From: DASWNP01 sp036399175
Lineage (GTDB): Bacteria > Acidobacteriota > Blastocatellia > Pyrinomonadales > Pyrinomonadaceae
Direction: 5' to 3'
Length of the DNA stretch: 64,000 bases
Assembly: GCA_036399175.1 (NCBI GenBank)
Contig: DASWNP010000037.1
Coordinates: 62,001 to 126,000, forward strand
The notes beneath the pieces were generated by a model. The model ran no database searches and had not been told where the DNA came from. It saw nothing but the letters and a program-made list of their open reading frames with translations. Position numbers and translations under genes: made by a program. Every line of letters begins with the position of its first letter. Positions within the stretch are counted from its first letter, which is position 1. Below, one piece after another: positions 40,080-49,135 of this stretch.

Positions 40080-41324
40080 CTATGCCTTCGTGAGAGCGAT
40101 AATCGGGTCGAGCCTCGACGCTTTGAAGGCCGGATAGATTCCGGCGATGAGCCCGACGCCGCTCGAAACCAGAAGCGCCAGAAGGATGTAAGCGATGGTC
40201 ACGGTCATCACGATGGGCGTCGTGATGCTGATAATCCACGCGATTGCGTAGGCGAGCCCGAGGCCGAGTACGCCGCCCAGAGCGCAGAGCATCGCCGACT
40301 CGATGAGGAACTGCAAGAGCACCTGTTTGCGCGTCGCGCCGATGGCCTTGCGCAGACCTATCTCGAAGGTGCGCTCGGTGACGGACACGAGCATGATGTT
40401 CATCACGACGATGCCGCCGACGACGAGCGTAATCAGCGTAATCGGGATGACGACCATCGCGATCGCGCCGGTGAACTGGTCTATCTCGCCGCGCAGGTCG
40501 GCGGTGTTGACCACGCCGAAGTCGTCCTCCTCGTTGCCCTTGAGCTTGCGCTTGACCCGCAGAGCCGAGCGCGCGTCTTCGATGGCGGCGTTGAAGGTCT
40601 TTTCGTCGCGGGCGTTGCCGTGAATCTGTAGGCTGTCGCGCCGGCCGAAGATGATGTTGAAGGTGGTGATGGGAACGTAGACGTGTCGGTCGAAGGAGTC
40701 GCCGAAGAAAGCGCCGCGTTTTTCCTCGACGCCGATGACGCGCATCGGCAGGCCGCCCACCTTGAGCGTCTTGCCGAGCGCGTCTGTGTTCGGGAAAAAC
40801 TTGTCTTTGATGTCAGAGCCGAGCACGACCACCATCGCCGAGCGGTCAACCTCGTCCTTCTGGATGAAGCGACCATCGACCACCTTCTTGTCTTCGATGT
40901 CGGCCATGTTCTCGGTCGAGCCGAAGACGACGCAGCCGAAGAAGGTTTCGCCCCCCTGCTTGAGATTGACCTGCGTCCCCACCTGCGCGCCCACCTCTTT
41001 GCAGTTCGGGCAATGCGCCTTGACCCACTCGTAGTCGTCCCACTTAAGCTTCTTGTTGCGGCGGTTCATCTTCTCCCAAAGCTCGTCTGACATCTCGCCG
41101 TGATGCGCCATGCGGTCGATCATAAAATGATTGACGCCGAGCACCTTCGAGATGGTCTCGTTGACGTAAGTGTTGAGGCCGCTGATGGACGCGCCGACGA
41201 CCACGACCGAGGCGACGCCGATGATGATGCCGATGAGCGTGAGGAAGGCGCGCAGCTTGTGCGCGAAGATGGATTGCAGGGCGATACGCGCGGCGTCGAG
41301 ATAGAAGGTATAAATCAGTTTCAT
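40080..41324 (-). CDS. ABC transporter permease, MacB/FtsX type
   Basis: A 414-residue permease with the same plan as its downstream neighbour: LRAFLTLIGIIIGVASVVVV, MacB core, and C-terminal membrane segments with ERTFEIGLRKAIGATRKQ. ATG 41324 (MKLIYTFYLDAARIALQ) is the natural start. The core contains a CPNC motif (HCPNCKEVG) absent from the neighbour. The pair diverged too far for a recent duplication; together they could form a heteromeric permease. Confidence 0.88.
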   Translation of the reverse strand: MKLIYTFYLDAARIALQSIFAHKLRAFLTLIGIIIGVASVVVVGASISGLNTYVNETISKVLGVNHFMIDRMAHHGEMSDELWEKMNRRNKKLKWDDYEWVKAHCPNCKEVGAQVGTQVNLKQGGETFFGCVVFGSTENMADIEDKKVVDGRFIQKDEVDRSAMVVVLGSDIKDKFFPNTDALGKTLKVGGLPMRVIGVEEKRGAFFGDSFDRHVYVPITTFNIIFGRRDSLQIHGNARDEKTFNAAIEDARSALRVKRKLKGNEEDDFGVVNTADLRGEIDQFTGAIAMVVIPITLITLVVGGIVVMNIMLVSVTERTFEIGLRKAIGATRKQVLLQFLIESAMLCALGGVLGLGLAYAIAWIISITTPIVMTVTIAYILLALLVSSGVGLIAGIYPAFKASRLDPIIALTKA

Positions 41325-41409
41325 GGGGTTCGCTCTCTCGAACTTACGGTCAGGTGCTTTCCAGCGCCGGAGGGCAAAGGGGTATACGTGGAAAAACGGC
41401 GCAAGGTTT

Positions 41410-41510
41410 AGGGAAAAAGGGGAAAGGTGAAGGGGCAAAGGGTCAGGGAAAAACAGAAGTCGCGGTCTGCTTCCCGCCTTTTCCCCTTCCCCCTTACCCT
41501 TTTCCCTTTG
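41410..41510. repeat. Micro-repeat hairpin element, GGGGAAAGG type
   Basis: Arms 41410-41450 (GGGAAAAAGGGGAAAGG units) and about 41470-41510 (CCTTTTCCCCTTCCC units), loop AAAACAGAAGTCGCGGTCTG. Between the co-directional egtB and permease genes. Confidence 0.8.
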
Positions 41511-41514
41511 CTTT

Positions 41515-42834
41515 TCAGGCGTCCGAAGCGCAGCGCAGTCCGTTGAAGGCGATGCGAAACTGTCTGCGGAAGAAGTTGCGGAAAGAGGTGCGCAGGACGG
41601 AGTTGGCCGTAGCCCACGAGCCGCCTTTGAGGACGCGGTGGTCGCCGTCGAACCAGACTTCCGAATATTCGGGATAAGGAAAAGCCTCGAAGCCCTCAAA
41701 GCCTTTGAAAGCGTCGCTCGTCCATTCCCAGACGTTTCCGGTCATGTCAAGGCAACCGTAGAAGGAAGCGCCCGAGGGGAAGCTCCCGACCGGAGTCGTG
41801 CCCCAGAAACGCCTGCCGAAATTGCATAGAAGGGGGCTCGGCTCGGCGTCGCCCCAGGCGAAGCGGCGCTTGCGATTCTCCGAGCCGTCCCAGGAGGCGG
41901 CCTTTTCCCATTCGATTTCCGTCGGCAGACGTTTCCCGACGAAACGCGCGTAGGCTTCGGCCTCAAACCAACTCACGCCCGTCAACGGATGTCCCGGCTC
42001 AAGCTCTCCTTCGTCGAACATTCGGCGCACGCTCCACGCGCCTCCACGCTCGCGCCGCCAGTAGAGCGGCGACGACCACCCCTCGCGCTCGCGCCACGTC
42101 CATCCTTCCTCGCTCCAGAACTCGCGCCGCTCGTAGCCGCCCTCCTCGACGAAACGCGCGTACTCTTCATTCGTCACAAGCAGCCGGTCGATTTTGAACT
42201 CGGGCACGAAGACTTCGTGCGCCGGAAGCTCGTTGTCGTAAGCGAAAGAGTTCCAGGGCGAGCCGATTTGGCAGACGCCTGCGGGCACGGTCGCCATGCC
42301 GCCTGAGACAGCGCTCGCGTGCGCTTCGATTTCCTGAGCGGTGGCGGAAGTCTCGGGCTTGAGTTTCATGGACGGGTCGAGCATGTGCAGGAGATAGAGC
42401 AGAGTCTCCTGATGCTGCTCTTCGTGTTCGAGGACGAGGCGAAAGACGTAGGCGTCGCGCGCGAGCGGGTTGTCGAAAGACTCGAAGCTTGTCTCTTCTA
42501 GAGCGCTGAGAGCCGCGTCGCGCACGCGCGTCAAATAATCTTCCATCTCGCGGCGCGCGGGGAGATTCTTCGATTCTTCGCGCGGCGTCCGGATGGGGTC
42601 GAAGATGCGCTCGTAGCGTTCGTCGAGCGGACGCATGCCTTTGAGCTTTTGCAGCAGCCAGTAGCCCTCGAAGACGCCGATGTGCGCCAGATGCCAGAGA
42701 ATCGGACGAAACCCTCCGCCCGGGCTTCGGTGCAACACCTCTTCCAAGCGCGCGAGGTCGAAAATCCGCAAAGTCTCTACGCGCGCCTCGGACATTCGTC
42801 GCGCAAGCTCCTGCGCCTCTGTTTGTGCAATCAT
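41515..42834 (-). CDS. egtB: Ergothioneine biosynthesis sulfoxide synthase EgtB
   Basis: A 439-residue iron enzyme: N-terminal DinB-like domain, C-terminal FGE-sulfatase domain. The iron triad fits H51 (WHLAH), H137 and H141 (HEEQHQE), near the positions reported for mycobacterial EgtB. The FGE part has ETSATAQ...VPAGVCQIGSPWNSF and ends GGSWATANSVLRTSFRNFFR. It joins hercynine and a thiol (gamma-Glu-Cys or Cys) as a sulfoxide using O2. It diverges from egtD with a shared 186-bp gap. With egtA present, gamma-Glu-Cys is the likelier thiol. Confidence 0.93.
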   Translation of the reverse strand: MIAQTEAQELARRMSEARVETLRIFDLARLEEVLHRSPGGGFRPILWHLAHIGVFEGYWLLQKLKGMRPLDERYERIFDPIRTPREESKNLPARREMEDYLTRVRDAALSALEETSFESFDNPLARDAYVFRLVLEHEEQHQETLLYLLHMLDPSMKLKPETSATAQEIEAHASAVSGGMATVPAGVCQIGSPWNSFAYDNELPAHEVFVPEFKIDRLLVTNEEYARFVEEGGYERREFWSEEGWTWREREGWSSPLYWRRERGGAWSVRRMFDEGELEPGHPLTGVSWFEAEAYARFVGKRLPTEIEWEKAASWDGSENRKRRFAWGDAEPSPLLCNFGRRFWGTTPVGSFPSGASFYGCLDMTGNVWEWTSDAFKGFEGFEAFPYPEYSEVWFDGDHRVLKGGSWATANSVLRTSFRNFFRRQFRIAFNGLRCASDA

Positions 42835-42895
42835 TCTTCGTTCGTCTCACGTCTCTCGCGCCGAAGTCCTGCGACAAAAACTTCACCGAAGCGAG

Positions 42896-42923
42896 TTGAT
42901 AATGAATTCCAATCAGTTATTAT
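42896..42923 (+). promoter_or_regulatory. Promoter candidate for egtD
   Basis: TTGATA (42896-42901), 16-base spacer, TATTAT (42918-42923), each one base from consensus. It lies about 100 bases before the egtD start in the egtB-egtD divergent gap. Confidence 0.55.
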
Positions 42924-43020
42924 AGCAAGCATTCCAACAAGCACGGGCGAGGCGGGAGGGCTCGCGGCATCTTTCGCTTTTCGAGAGAGACGCGCCGACA
43001 AGCACAGGAGAAAAGCACGC

Positions 43021-44052
43021 ATGACGCAACCTGCCGTCGAAGACGCGCCTTCGCCACGTCTGCACATTCGTCGCCTGCAAACGACGCAGGCGGATAGTCT
43101 CACAGGCTTCGCCGAAGACGTGCGCGCCGGTCTCACTTCGAGCCCGAAGTATCTCTTCCCGAAATATTTCTACGACGAGCTGGGCTCGCAGCTCTTCGAC
43201 GCCATCTGCCTTCTGCCCGAATACTACCTGACGCGCGCCGAAACCGAAGTGCTCGCCGAGCATTCGGACGAGATTCGGCGCGCTCTCGTCGGCGAGCGCG
43301 TCGCGCTGCTTGAGCTTGGCAGCGGCAGCGCCGTCAAAACTCGCAGCATCATCGACGCTCTGCTCCGACGCCAGACGAGCCTGCTCTACATCCCCATAGA
43401 CATCTCGCCTTCAGCCCTTGAGACGAGCGCCCGCGCGCTTCTGCAATCCTACCCCTCGCTCCGCATCGACGCCTACGCCAGCGACTACGACTCGGCGCTC
43501 GAAGACCTTCGACGCCGCCGCGATGAAGCCGTGCGCGAACGCTTGCTCGCCCTCTTTCTCGGCTCAAACATAGGCAACTTCGACCGCGAAGAGGCGCGCC
43601 GTTTTCTTCGCACGCTGCGCGCCGTGCTCCGCCCGGACGACGCTCTGCTCGTCGGCGTTGACCTGAAGAAGTCTTCGAGCCTGCTCGAAGCGGCATACGA
43701 CGATGCGCTCGGCGTCACCGCTGCCTTCAACCTCAACCTCCTCGCACGCATCAACCGCGAGCTTGACGCCGACTTCGACCCGCGCGCCTTCCGCCACGTC
43801 GCCTTCTACAACGAAGCCGAAGGCCGCATCGAAATCTACATCGAAAGCCGTCGCGCCCAGAGCGTCCGTATCCGTAGTCTCGATTTGCGAATCAGCTTCG
43901 CCGACGGCGAGCGCATCCATACGGAGAACTCCTACAAGTACGACTTGCCCGAGCTTGCGCGTCTCGCCTCCGAAACCGGATTCACCCTCGCCCGCACATG
44001 GCTCGACCGCGCGCGTCGATTCAGCAGCAACCTCTTCGTCGCCGTCGAATGA
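43021..44052 (+). CDS. egtD: L-histidine N-alpha-methyltransferase EgtD
   Basis: A 343-residue methyltransferase. Family blocks: PKYLFPKYFYDELGSQLFDA, LPEYYLTRAETEVL, LLELGSGSAVKTRSIIDALL (SAM site), LFLGSNIGNFDREEA and the C-terminal YKYDLPELARLASETGF. It trimethylates histidine to hercynine, the first step of ergothioneine synthesis. AGGAGA lies eleven bases before ATG 43021; the frame opens earlier but upstream codons are not family-like. Followed by egtA. Confidence 0.95.
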   Translation: MTQPAVEDAPSPRLHIRRLQTTQADSLTGFAEDVRAGLTSSPKYLFPKYFYDELGSQLFDAICLLPEYYLTRAETEVLAEHSDEIRRALVGERVALLELGSGSAVKTRSIIDALLRRQTSLLYIPIDISPSALETSARALLQSYPSLRIDAYASDYDSALEDLRRRRDEAVRERLLALFLGSNIGNFDREEARRFLRTLRAVLRPDDALLVGVDLKKSSSLLEAAYDDALGVTAAFNLNLLARINRELDADFDPRAFRHVAFYNEAEGRIEIYIESRRAQSVRIRSLDLRISFADGERIHTENSYKYDLPELARLASETGFTLARTWLDRARRFSSNLFVAVE

Positions 44053-44146
44053 GACGGCGAAAGGGCACACCGCGCGAGCTTGAGCCCCGGGCGAGCATCT
44101 CTCCGACGGTTTCGAGCGCGCGGCGCTTTCGACCAAGCTAACTTTT

Positions 44147-45634
44147 ATGACCCGTGATGAATTAATCGAAGCGAAGGAAGAACGCGACGCGCCGAAGAGC
44201 GCCCCGTCACCCGCAGGCAGCTTGCCTTCTGCCGACGGCGACGCGCAGCAGAAGCAGGCGGGGCGTGAAGATTTTCCATCTGCGGGGCGAGAGGGTTTTC
44301 CTCTGCTGACGGATTCGGTGTCGAAATCGTCCGCGCCTCTGTTCGTGGAGAATCTGCGACGCGGGGCGAAGCCGCCTTCGGAGTGGAGGTGCGGCGTCGA
44401 GTTCGAGCTGTTCGGCTACGACGCCGAGCAGGACTTGGCGCGCATCGACCCGTCGCAGGTTCAGAGAGTGCTCGCGGGCTTCGCTCCTTCGTCGAACGAC
44501 CTCGTCTACGAGGACGGCCAGATTATCGAAACCGGCGCGGGACAGATGGGGCGCATCACGGTCGAGCCGGGCGGGCAGATTGAGTTTTCGGGCGCGCCGC
44601 AGCGCAGCCTCGCGGATGTCGAGCGCGAGCTGAGCCGTTATCTCTCGCGCCTCAAAGAAATCGCCGAGGCCAACCGTTTTATCTTTCTCGCCGTCGGCTT
44701 CGACCCCCTGCGAAGCCTCGCCGAGCAGCGCTGGATTCCGAAGCTGCGCTACAGCGTGATGCGTCCCTTTCTAGCTTCGAGGGGCGCAAGGGGCTGGGAC
44801 ATGATGTCTCGCACCTGCGCCGTACAGACAAATCTGGACTACGGCGACGAAGCAGACCTTGCGAAAAAGTTTCTGGTCGGCAATCGTCTCGCGCCCGTCG
44901 TCGCGGCCATCTTCGCCAACTCGCCTTTCGAGGACGGGCGACCCTCCGGCTACAAATCCACGCGCGCCGCCGCCTGGCTTCAGACCGACCCGGCGCGCAC
45001 GGGCATCTCGCCCGCCGCTCTCGACGAGCACTTCTCGCCCGAAGCCTTCGTCGCCTACGCGCTCGAAGTGCCGATGATTTTCGCGCAGCGCGAAGGGCGC
45101 TACCTCGAAGCCCCTTCGGGCATGAGCTTCGGCGATTTTCTGGAGCACGGCGCGGAGGGCATCACTCCCGTCTTCGGCGACTGGGCTGACCACCTGACGA
45201 CGCTCTTCACAGACGCGCGACTCAAGCAGCACATCGAGCTGCGCGTCGCCGACTGCGCCGATCTCGCTCACACCCTCGCCCTGCAAGCCCTCTGGAAAGG
45301 CTTGTTGTACGACCAGACTGCGCTCGACGAAGCGCTCCGCCTCGCGCCCCGTCTCAAGCTTGAAGATGCTGTCGATTTGCGCGAGCAGGTGGCGCGCGAA
45401 GGGCTCGCGGCGCAGGGTGCGGGCGTCGATGTGCTGGCGCTGGCGAAAGAGTCTGTGAGGCTCGCGGTCGAGGGTCTCGGCAGGGTCGCGCCCGAAGAGG
45501 TCGCTTATCTGGAAGTTCTGATGGAGCAGGTGGTCGAAGAAGAGTCTTGCCCGGCGGACATTCTTCTGCGCAACTGGCACGGCTCATGGCACGGCTCGAT
45601 GCATCGCGTCGTCGAATATTTGAGCATCGCCTGA
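44147..45634 (+). CDS. egtA: Glutamate-cysteine ligase, EgtA-like (GCS2 family)
   Basis: A 495-residue ligase. After a ~65-residue disordered N-terminus come the GCS2 blocks: WRCGVEFELFGYD, TVEPGGQIEFSGAPQRSLAD, AVGFDPLRS, MMSRTCAVQTNLDYGDE, and NSPFEDGRPSGYKSTRAAAW. It makes gamma-glutamylcysteine, either for ergothioneine (EgtA) or glutathione. Placement directly after egtD favours the ergothioneine role. No egtC or egtE is in the window. A C-terminal motif RNWHGSWHGSMHRVVEY is intact. Confidence 0.85.
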   Translation: MTRDELIEAKEERDAPKSAPSPAGSLPSADGDAQQKQAGREDFPSAGREGFPLLTDSVSKSSAPLFVENLRRGAKPPSEWRCGVEFELFGYDAEQDLARIDPSQVQRVLAGFAPSSNDLVYEDGQIIETGAGQMGRITVEPGGQIEFSGAPQRSLADVERELSRYLSRLKEIAEANRFIFLAVGFDPLRSLAEQRWIPKLRYSVMRPFLASRGARGWDMMSRTCAVQTNLDYGDEADLAKKFLVGNRLAPVVAAIFANSPFEDGRPSGYKSTRAAAWLQTDPARTGISPAALDEHFSPEAFVAYALEVPMIFAQREGRYLEAPSGMSFGDFLEHGAEGITPVFGDWADHLTTLFTDARLKQHIELRVADCADLAHTLALQALWKGLLYDQTALDEALRLAPRLKLEDAVDLREQVAREGLAAQGAGVDVLALAKESVRLAVEGLGRVAPEEVAYLEVLMEQVVEEESCPADILLRNWHGSWHGSMHRVVEYLSIA

Positions 45635-45655
45635 AAGGAGCGTCGCGGGCGCGAG

Positions 45656-46471
45656 ATGTCAACGCAGACGCGCGAGGAAGGAAAGATGTCAACGGATTCT
45701 GCCGAGCCGGCTATCGAGTTTCGCAACGTCACCTACAGCGCGCCGCAGATGGCAGCGCCGATTCTCGCCGGGCTGAATCTGGAAATCAGGCGCGGCGAAA
45801 CGCTCGTGCTGCTCGGCGAGTCGGGCTGCGGAAAGACGACGACGCTTCGGCTCATCAACCGTCTGCTTTTGCCAACCGAGGGCGAAGTGCTCGTCGAAGG
45901 AAAACGAACGAGCGAGTGGGACGCTATCGAGCTTCGCCGTTCGACCGGCTACGTCATTCAGGACGCGGGGCTCTTTCCGCATTTCACAGTCGAGCGCAAC
46001 GTCGGGCTCGTGCCCGCGCTCGAAGGCTGGAGTGAAGCGCGCACGCGCGAGCGCGCAGGAGAGATGCTCAAGCTTGTCGGCCTCAGTCCGGAGAAGTTCG
46101 CCGGTCGTTACCCGCGCGAGCTTTCGGGCGGGCAACGCCAGAGAGTCGGCGTGGCGCGTGCGCTCGCCGCCGACCCGCCGCTCCTTCTGCTCGACGAGCC
46201 CTTCGGCGCGCTCGACCCTCTGACGCGCACCGCCCTCCAGCGAGAGTTCTCGGCGCTTCAACGACGCCTCGGCAAAACGGCCGTCTTCGTCACGCACGAC
46301 GTGCGCGAGGCGCTCCTCGTCGGCTCGCGCATCGGACTGATGCATGCCGGTCGTCTCGTCCTGCTGGAGACGCCCGAAGGCTTCCTCCGCTCCGAAGAAG
46401 AGCACGCGCGCGCCTACAAAGAGACCCTCCGGCTCGACGACCGGACGCTCGACGCGCTCAAGAGCATTTGA
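45656..46471 (+). CDS. ABC transporter ATPase, EgtV/OpuCA-like
   Basis: A 271-residue ATPase with Walker A GESGCGKTTT, Q-loop VIQDAGLFPHF, signature LSGGQRQRVGVARAL, Walker B LLLLDEPFGALDPL and the H-loop FVTHD. No CBS domains follow, unlike many OpuCA proteins. It lies 21 bases after egtA and ahead of a permease/binding-protein fusion, so it likely powers ergothioneine uptake (EgtV-like) rather than betaine uptake. An alternative start at 45686 (MSTDSAEPAIEF) has a good GAGGAAGG site. Confidence 0.88.
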   Translation: MSTQTREEGKMSTDSAEPAIEFRNVTYSAPQMAAPILAGLNLEIRRGETLVLLGESGCGKTTTLRLINRLLLPTEGEVLVEGKRTSEWDAIELRRSTGYVIQDAGLFPHFTVERNVGLVPALEGWSEARTRERAGEMLKLVGLSPEKFAGRYPRELSGGQRQRVGVARALAADPPLLLLDEPFGALDPLTRTALQREFSALQRRLGKTAVFVTHDVREALLVGSRIGLMHAGRLVLLETPEGFLRSEEEHARAYKETLRLDDRTLDALKSI

Positions 46472-46507
46472 ACAGGAGCGACCTTGTCTCGCCAGAGACA
46501 AGCTGAA

Positions 46508-46669
46508 AATAGCCCAGCGATTCATCGCTGATTGAACCGTGCATCTACGTTCCGAGTCCCGTAGGGACGGTTGAAGGTTCAGCCGTCCCTACGGGACTAC
46601 AAAATGTTGTTGCTTGGAGTCCCAGCGATAAATCGCTGGGCTATTATCAAAAGTCCCTTACGGGACTTT
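46508..46669. repeat. Nested REP-like palindromes between egtV-like and egtU-like genes
   Basis: An outer pair AATAGCCCAGCGAT (46508-46521) and ATCGCTGGGCTATT (46632-46645), each itself a small hairpin (CAGCGAT/ATCGCTG), encloses an inner 21-base stem (46555-46575 with 46578-46598, one mismatch) of GTCCCGTAGGGACGG. A third palindrome AAAGTCCCTTACGGGACTTT follows (46650-46669). This family differs from the micro-repeat hairpins. Confidence 0.85.
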
Positions 46670-46705
46670 CCAGACAGCTTCTAAGACCAAGAGCAAACTG
46701 ATTCG

Positions 46706-48268
46706 ATGAACGCGGCTCTCCAATTTTTAACCAACAACTGGCGCGAGATTCTTTCGCTCACGATGGAACACCTGCTGCTCGTCGCCGTCTCGACCGGCGT
46801 GGCGGTGTTGATTGGCATTCCGGTCGGCGTGTTTCTCACGCGGCGCACGGGCTTAAAGTCGCCTGTGCTGGCGCTGGCGGGCGTGCTGCAAACAGTTCCG
46901 AGTCTGGCGCTGTTCGGGTTTCTCATCCCGCTTCCCTTCGTCGGGGGCATCGGCGCGCGCACGGCCATCGTCGCCCTCGTCCTCTACGCGCTGCTGCCTG
47001 TGATTCGCAACACGGTGACGGGGATTGAAGGCGTCGAGAGAAGCGTGCGAGAAGCGGCGACGGCGATGGGGATGACGGACGGGCAGATTCTACGTCAGGT
47101 GGAGCTGCCTCTGGCGTCGAGCGTGATACTGGCGGGCGTGAGGGTTGCGACCGTTATCTCGGTCGGAGTGGCGACGATTGCGGCGGCCATCGGCGCGGGC
47201 GGCCTCGGCACGTACATCTTTCGCGGCCTACGCATGAACAACAACGCGCTCATTCTCGCGGGCGCAGTTCCGGCCGCCCTGATGGCGCTCGCCGCCGACT
47301 GGCTCATCGGCCTACTCGAACAGCGCCTCGACGTGAGCAAGCGACGCACAGGCGAGCGTCAGGCGCGGCAGGCGAAGCTCAGACGGGCCGCTCTGGCCGC
47401 CCTCGCGCTCGCGCTCATCGCGGGCGGCGCTTACGCGCTATGGCGCGGCGGCGGGCGACGCGCTGACGTAACCGTCGGCTCGAAGGATTTCACGGAACAG
47501 GTCATTTTGGGCGAGCTTCTGGCGCAGGTGTTCGAGTCGAAGGGCTTGCGCGTGGAGCGGCGCTTCGAGCTTGGCGGCAACCTCTGTCACGAAGCGCTCG
47601 TCGCGGGCGAGATAGACGCTTACCCGGAATACAGCGGCACTTCGCTGACGGCCATCCTCAAGCGCCCGACCAGCTCGGACGCACGCGCCGTCTACGAGCA
47701 AATCAAGCGCGACTACGGCGAGCGCTTCGAGGTCGAGGTAAGCGAGCCGCTCGGCTTCAACAACACCTTCGCCATCCTCGTGCGCGGCGACGACGCGCGC
47801 CGTCTATCTCTGCGGACAATCTCCGACGCCGCGCCCTTTGCGCCGAAGTGGCGCGCGGGCTTCGGACAGGATTTCATGTCGCGCCCCGACGGCTACGCGG
47901 GCTTCACGCGTGCCTACGATTTGAAGTTCGGCGCGCAGCCGCGCGAGATGGATTTGTCTCTCACCTATCGCGCGCTCGCTTCCGGCGAAGTGGACATCAT
48001 CGCCGGCAACTCGACCGACGGCCTCATCTCCATCCTCGACCTCACAGAGCTTGAAGACGACCGTCACTACTTCCCGCCCTACGAAGCCGTCGTCCTCTTC
48101 CGCCGCGACTCGCTCGCGCGCCTGCCTCCGGAAGCGCGACAGGCTCTCTCGAAGCTCTCCGGCGCTCTCTCGACCGAAGAGATGCGGCGTCTGAACTACG
48201 AAGTTGACGGGCGCAAGCGCGCTCCGAGCGAAGTCGTCCGCGAGTGGCGACGCTCGAAAGGTCTCTGA
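46706..48268 (+). CDS. ABC permease fused to substrate-binding domain, EgtU-like
   Basis: A 520-residue fusion. Residues about 1-215 are the permease (EHLLLVAVSTGVAVLIGIPV, GVLQTVPSLALFGFLIPLPF, REAATAMGMTDGQILRQVEL). After a membrane anchor (~232-252), residues 258-515 form an OpuBC/EgtU-type binding domain: VTVGSKDFTEQVILGELLA, DAYPEYSGTSLTA, PLGFNNTFAILV, AGNSTDGLISI and LEDDRHYFPPYEAVVLF. EgtU of Helicobacter and Streptococcus has this permease-binding fusion and takes up ergothioneine. Linkage to egtBDA supports the same role, but OpuB-type osmolyte transport remains possible. Confidence 0.88.
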   Translation: MNAALQFLTNNWREILSLTMEHLLLVAVSTGVAVLIGIPVGVFLTRRTGLKSPVLALAGVLQTVPSLALFGFLIPLPFVGGIGARTAIVALVLYALLPVIRNTVTGIEGVERSVREAATAMGMTDGQILRQVELPLASSVILAGVRVATVISVGVATIAAAIGAGGLGTYIFRGLRMNNNALILAGAVPAALMALAADWLIGLLEQRLDVSKRRTGERQARQAKLRRAALAALALALIAGGAYALWRGGGRRADVTVGSKDFTEQVILGELLAQVFESKGLRVERRFELGGNLCHEALVAGEIDAYPEYSGTSLTAILKRPTSSDARAVYEQIKRDYGERFEVEVSEPLGFNNTFAILVRGDDARRLSLRTISDAAPFAPKWRAGFGQDFMSRPDGYAGFTRAYDLKFGAQPREMDLSLTYRALASGEVDIIAGNSTDGLISILDLTELEDDRHYFPPYEAVVLFRRDSLARLPPEARQALSKLSGALSTEEMRRLNYEVDGRKRAPSEVVREWRRSKGL

Positions 48269-48315
48269 GCGTTTCGACGCATCGCCATCGGCGTTTCAAT
48301 CAACTCAAAAGTGAA

Positions 48316-48349
48316 AGAGCACATCGCCGAACGGTCGGCGATGTGCTCT
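48316..48349. terminator. Bidirectional hairpin terminator
   Basis: AGAGCACATCGCCGA (48316-48330) pairs perfectly with TCGGCGATGTGCTCT (48335-48349), loop ACGG. Located between the convergent egtU-like and secreted carboxypeptidase-regulatory-like genes. Confidence 0.8.
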
Positions 48350-48387
48350 CGCATTTGGAAAACTTAAGGGCTCGGGCGGGCTCGTCT

Positions 48388-48786
48388 CTACTTCTTGCGA
48401 ACCATCGTGATGCGAAGCGGCTCGTCGAGCGAGCCGGAGTTGACGACGACGCGCTGCGTCTCGTAGCCCGGCGCTTTCAATTTCAGCGTGAGACGACCCA
48501 TGTGAAGCGGCGGCAGCACGGCGACGCCGCGCTCGTCCGTCCAGTTCCAGGACTCGCAGAGGAAGCCGTCGGTGCGCCGCGATTCGAGGTCGGCGCGCAC
48601 TCCTCTGATGGGGTTGCCCTGCTCGTCCACGACGCGCAAGTCGAGGCGACCGATGCCGTTCGGCTCTCTGGGCGCGCGTCCCTTGCTGGGAATGTCGTTT
48701 GTCGTCGAGGAAGAATTGTCCTGCGCCGAAACGGCGGCTGTGAACATCGTGCAGATGATGATGGCGACGAGGAACAGTTTACGCAT
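48388..48786 (-). CDS. Secreted protein with carboxypeptidase regulatory-like domain
   Basis: A 132-residue protein: signal peptide (MRKLFLVAIIICTMFTAAVS, cleavage after SAQ or nearby), a disordered Ser/Asn stretch, then a Cna-B/CarboxypepD_reg-like beta-sandwich (LDLRVVDEQGNPIRGVRADL, DERGVAVLPPLHMGRLTLKL, APGYETQRVVV). Such domains are surface modules without enzyme activity. Function unknown. Confidence 0.8.
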   Translation of the reverse strand: MRKLFLVAIIICTMFTAAVSAQDNSSSTTNDIPSKGRAPREPNGIGRLDLRVVDEQGNPIRGVRADLESRRTDGFLCESWNWTDERGVAVLPPLHMGRLTLKLKAPGYETQRVVVNSGSLDEPLRITMVRKK

Positions 48787-49135
48787 TTACTGAAAATCTC
48801 CTGTGCTGCTTCGCAAATTTTTACGGGTCAGTGAGGCGCTCTCTTGAGACGTGGCCGGGGCTTCGGCGGTTGCTTATCTTCCAGCCGCCCACGACGTAAG
48901 TTGTCAAACGCTCGGTTTTGATTGAGGGAGACGCGCCATTCGGAAGGGCGCTGAATCGATTATATTGGCCGGAGACGAAATTGGAAAGAGCTATTTTCCG
49001 TCGCGCCAAAGGCTCTCTCTCAGTCGCTCATGTTTTCGGCTTCCAAACCGCCGTCGGCCTCGGCTAAACTTCGCTCGGCGCGCGTAAGACTCCCTGCACG
49101 ACGCGTTTCGCGTTTCTCGAAGGAGACGAAAGAAA
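48787..49135. other. Divergent gap, no gene seen
   Basis: No supported coding frame. TTATATT at about 48962 could be a plus-strand -10 but lacks a convincing -35. GAAGGAGACG (about 49119) is the ribosome site for the next gene. Confidence 0.4.
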
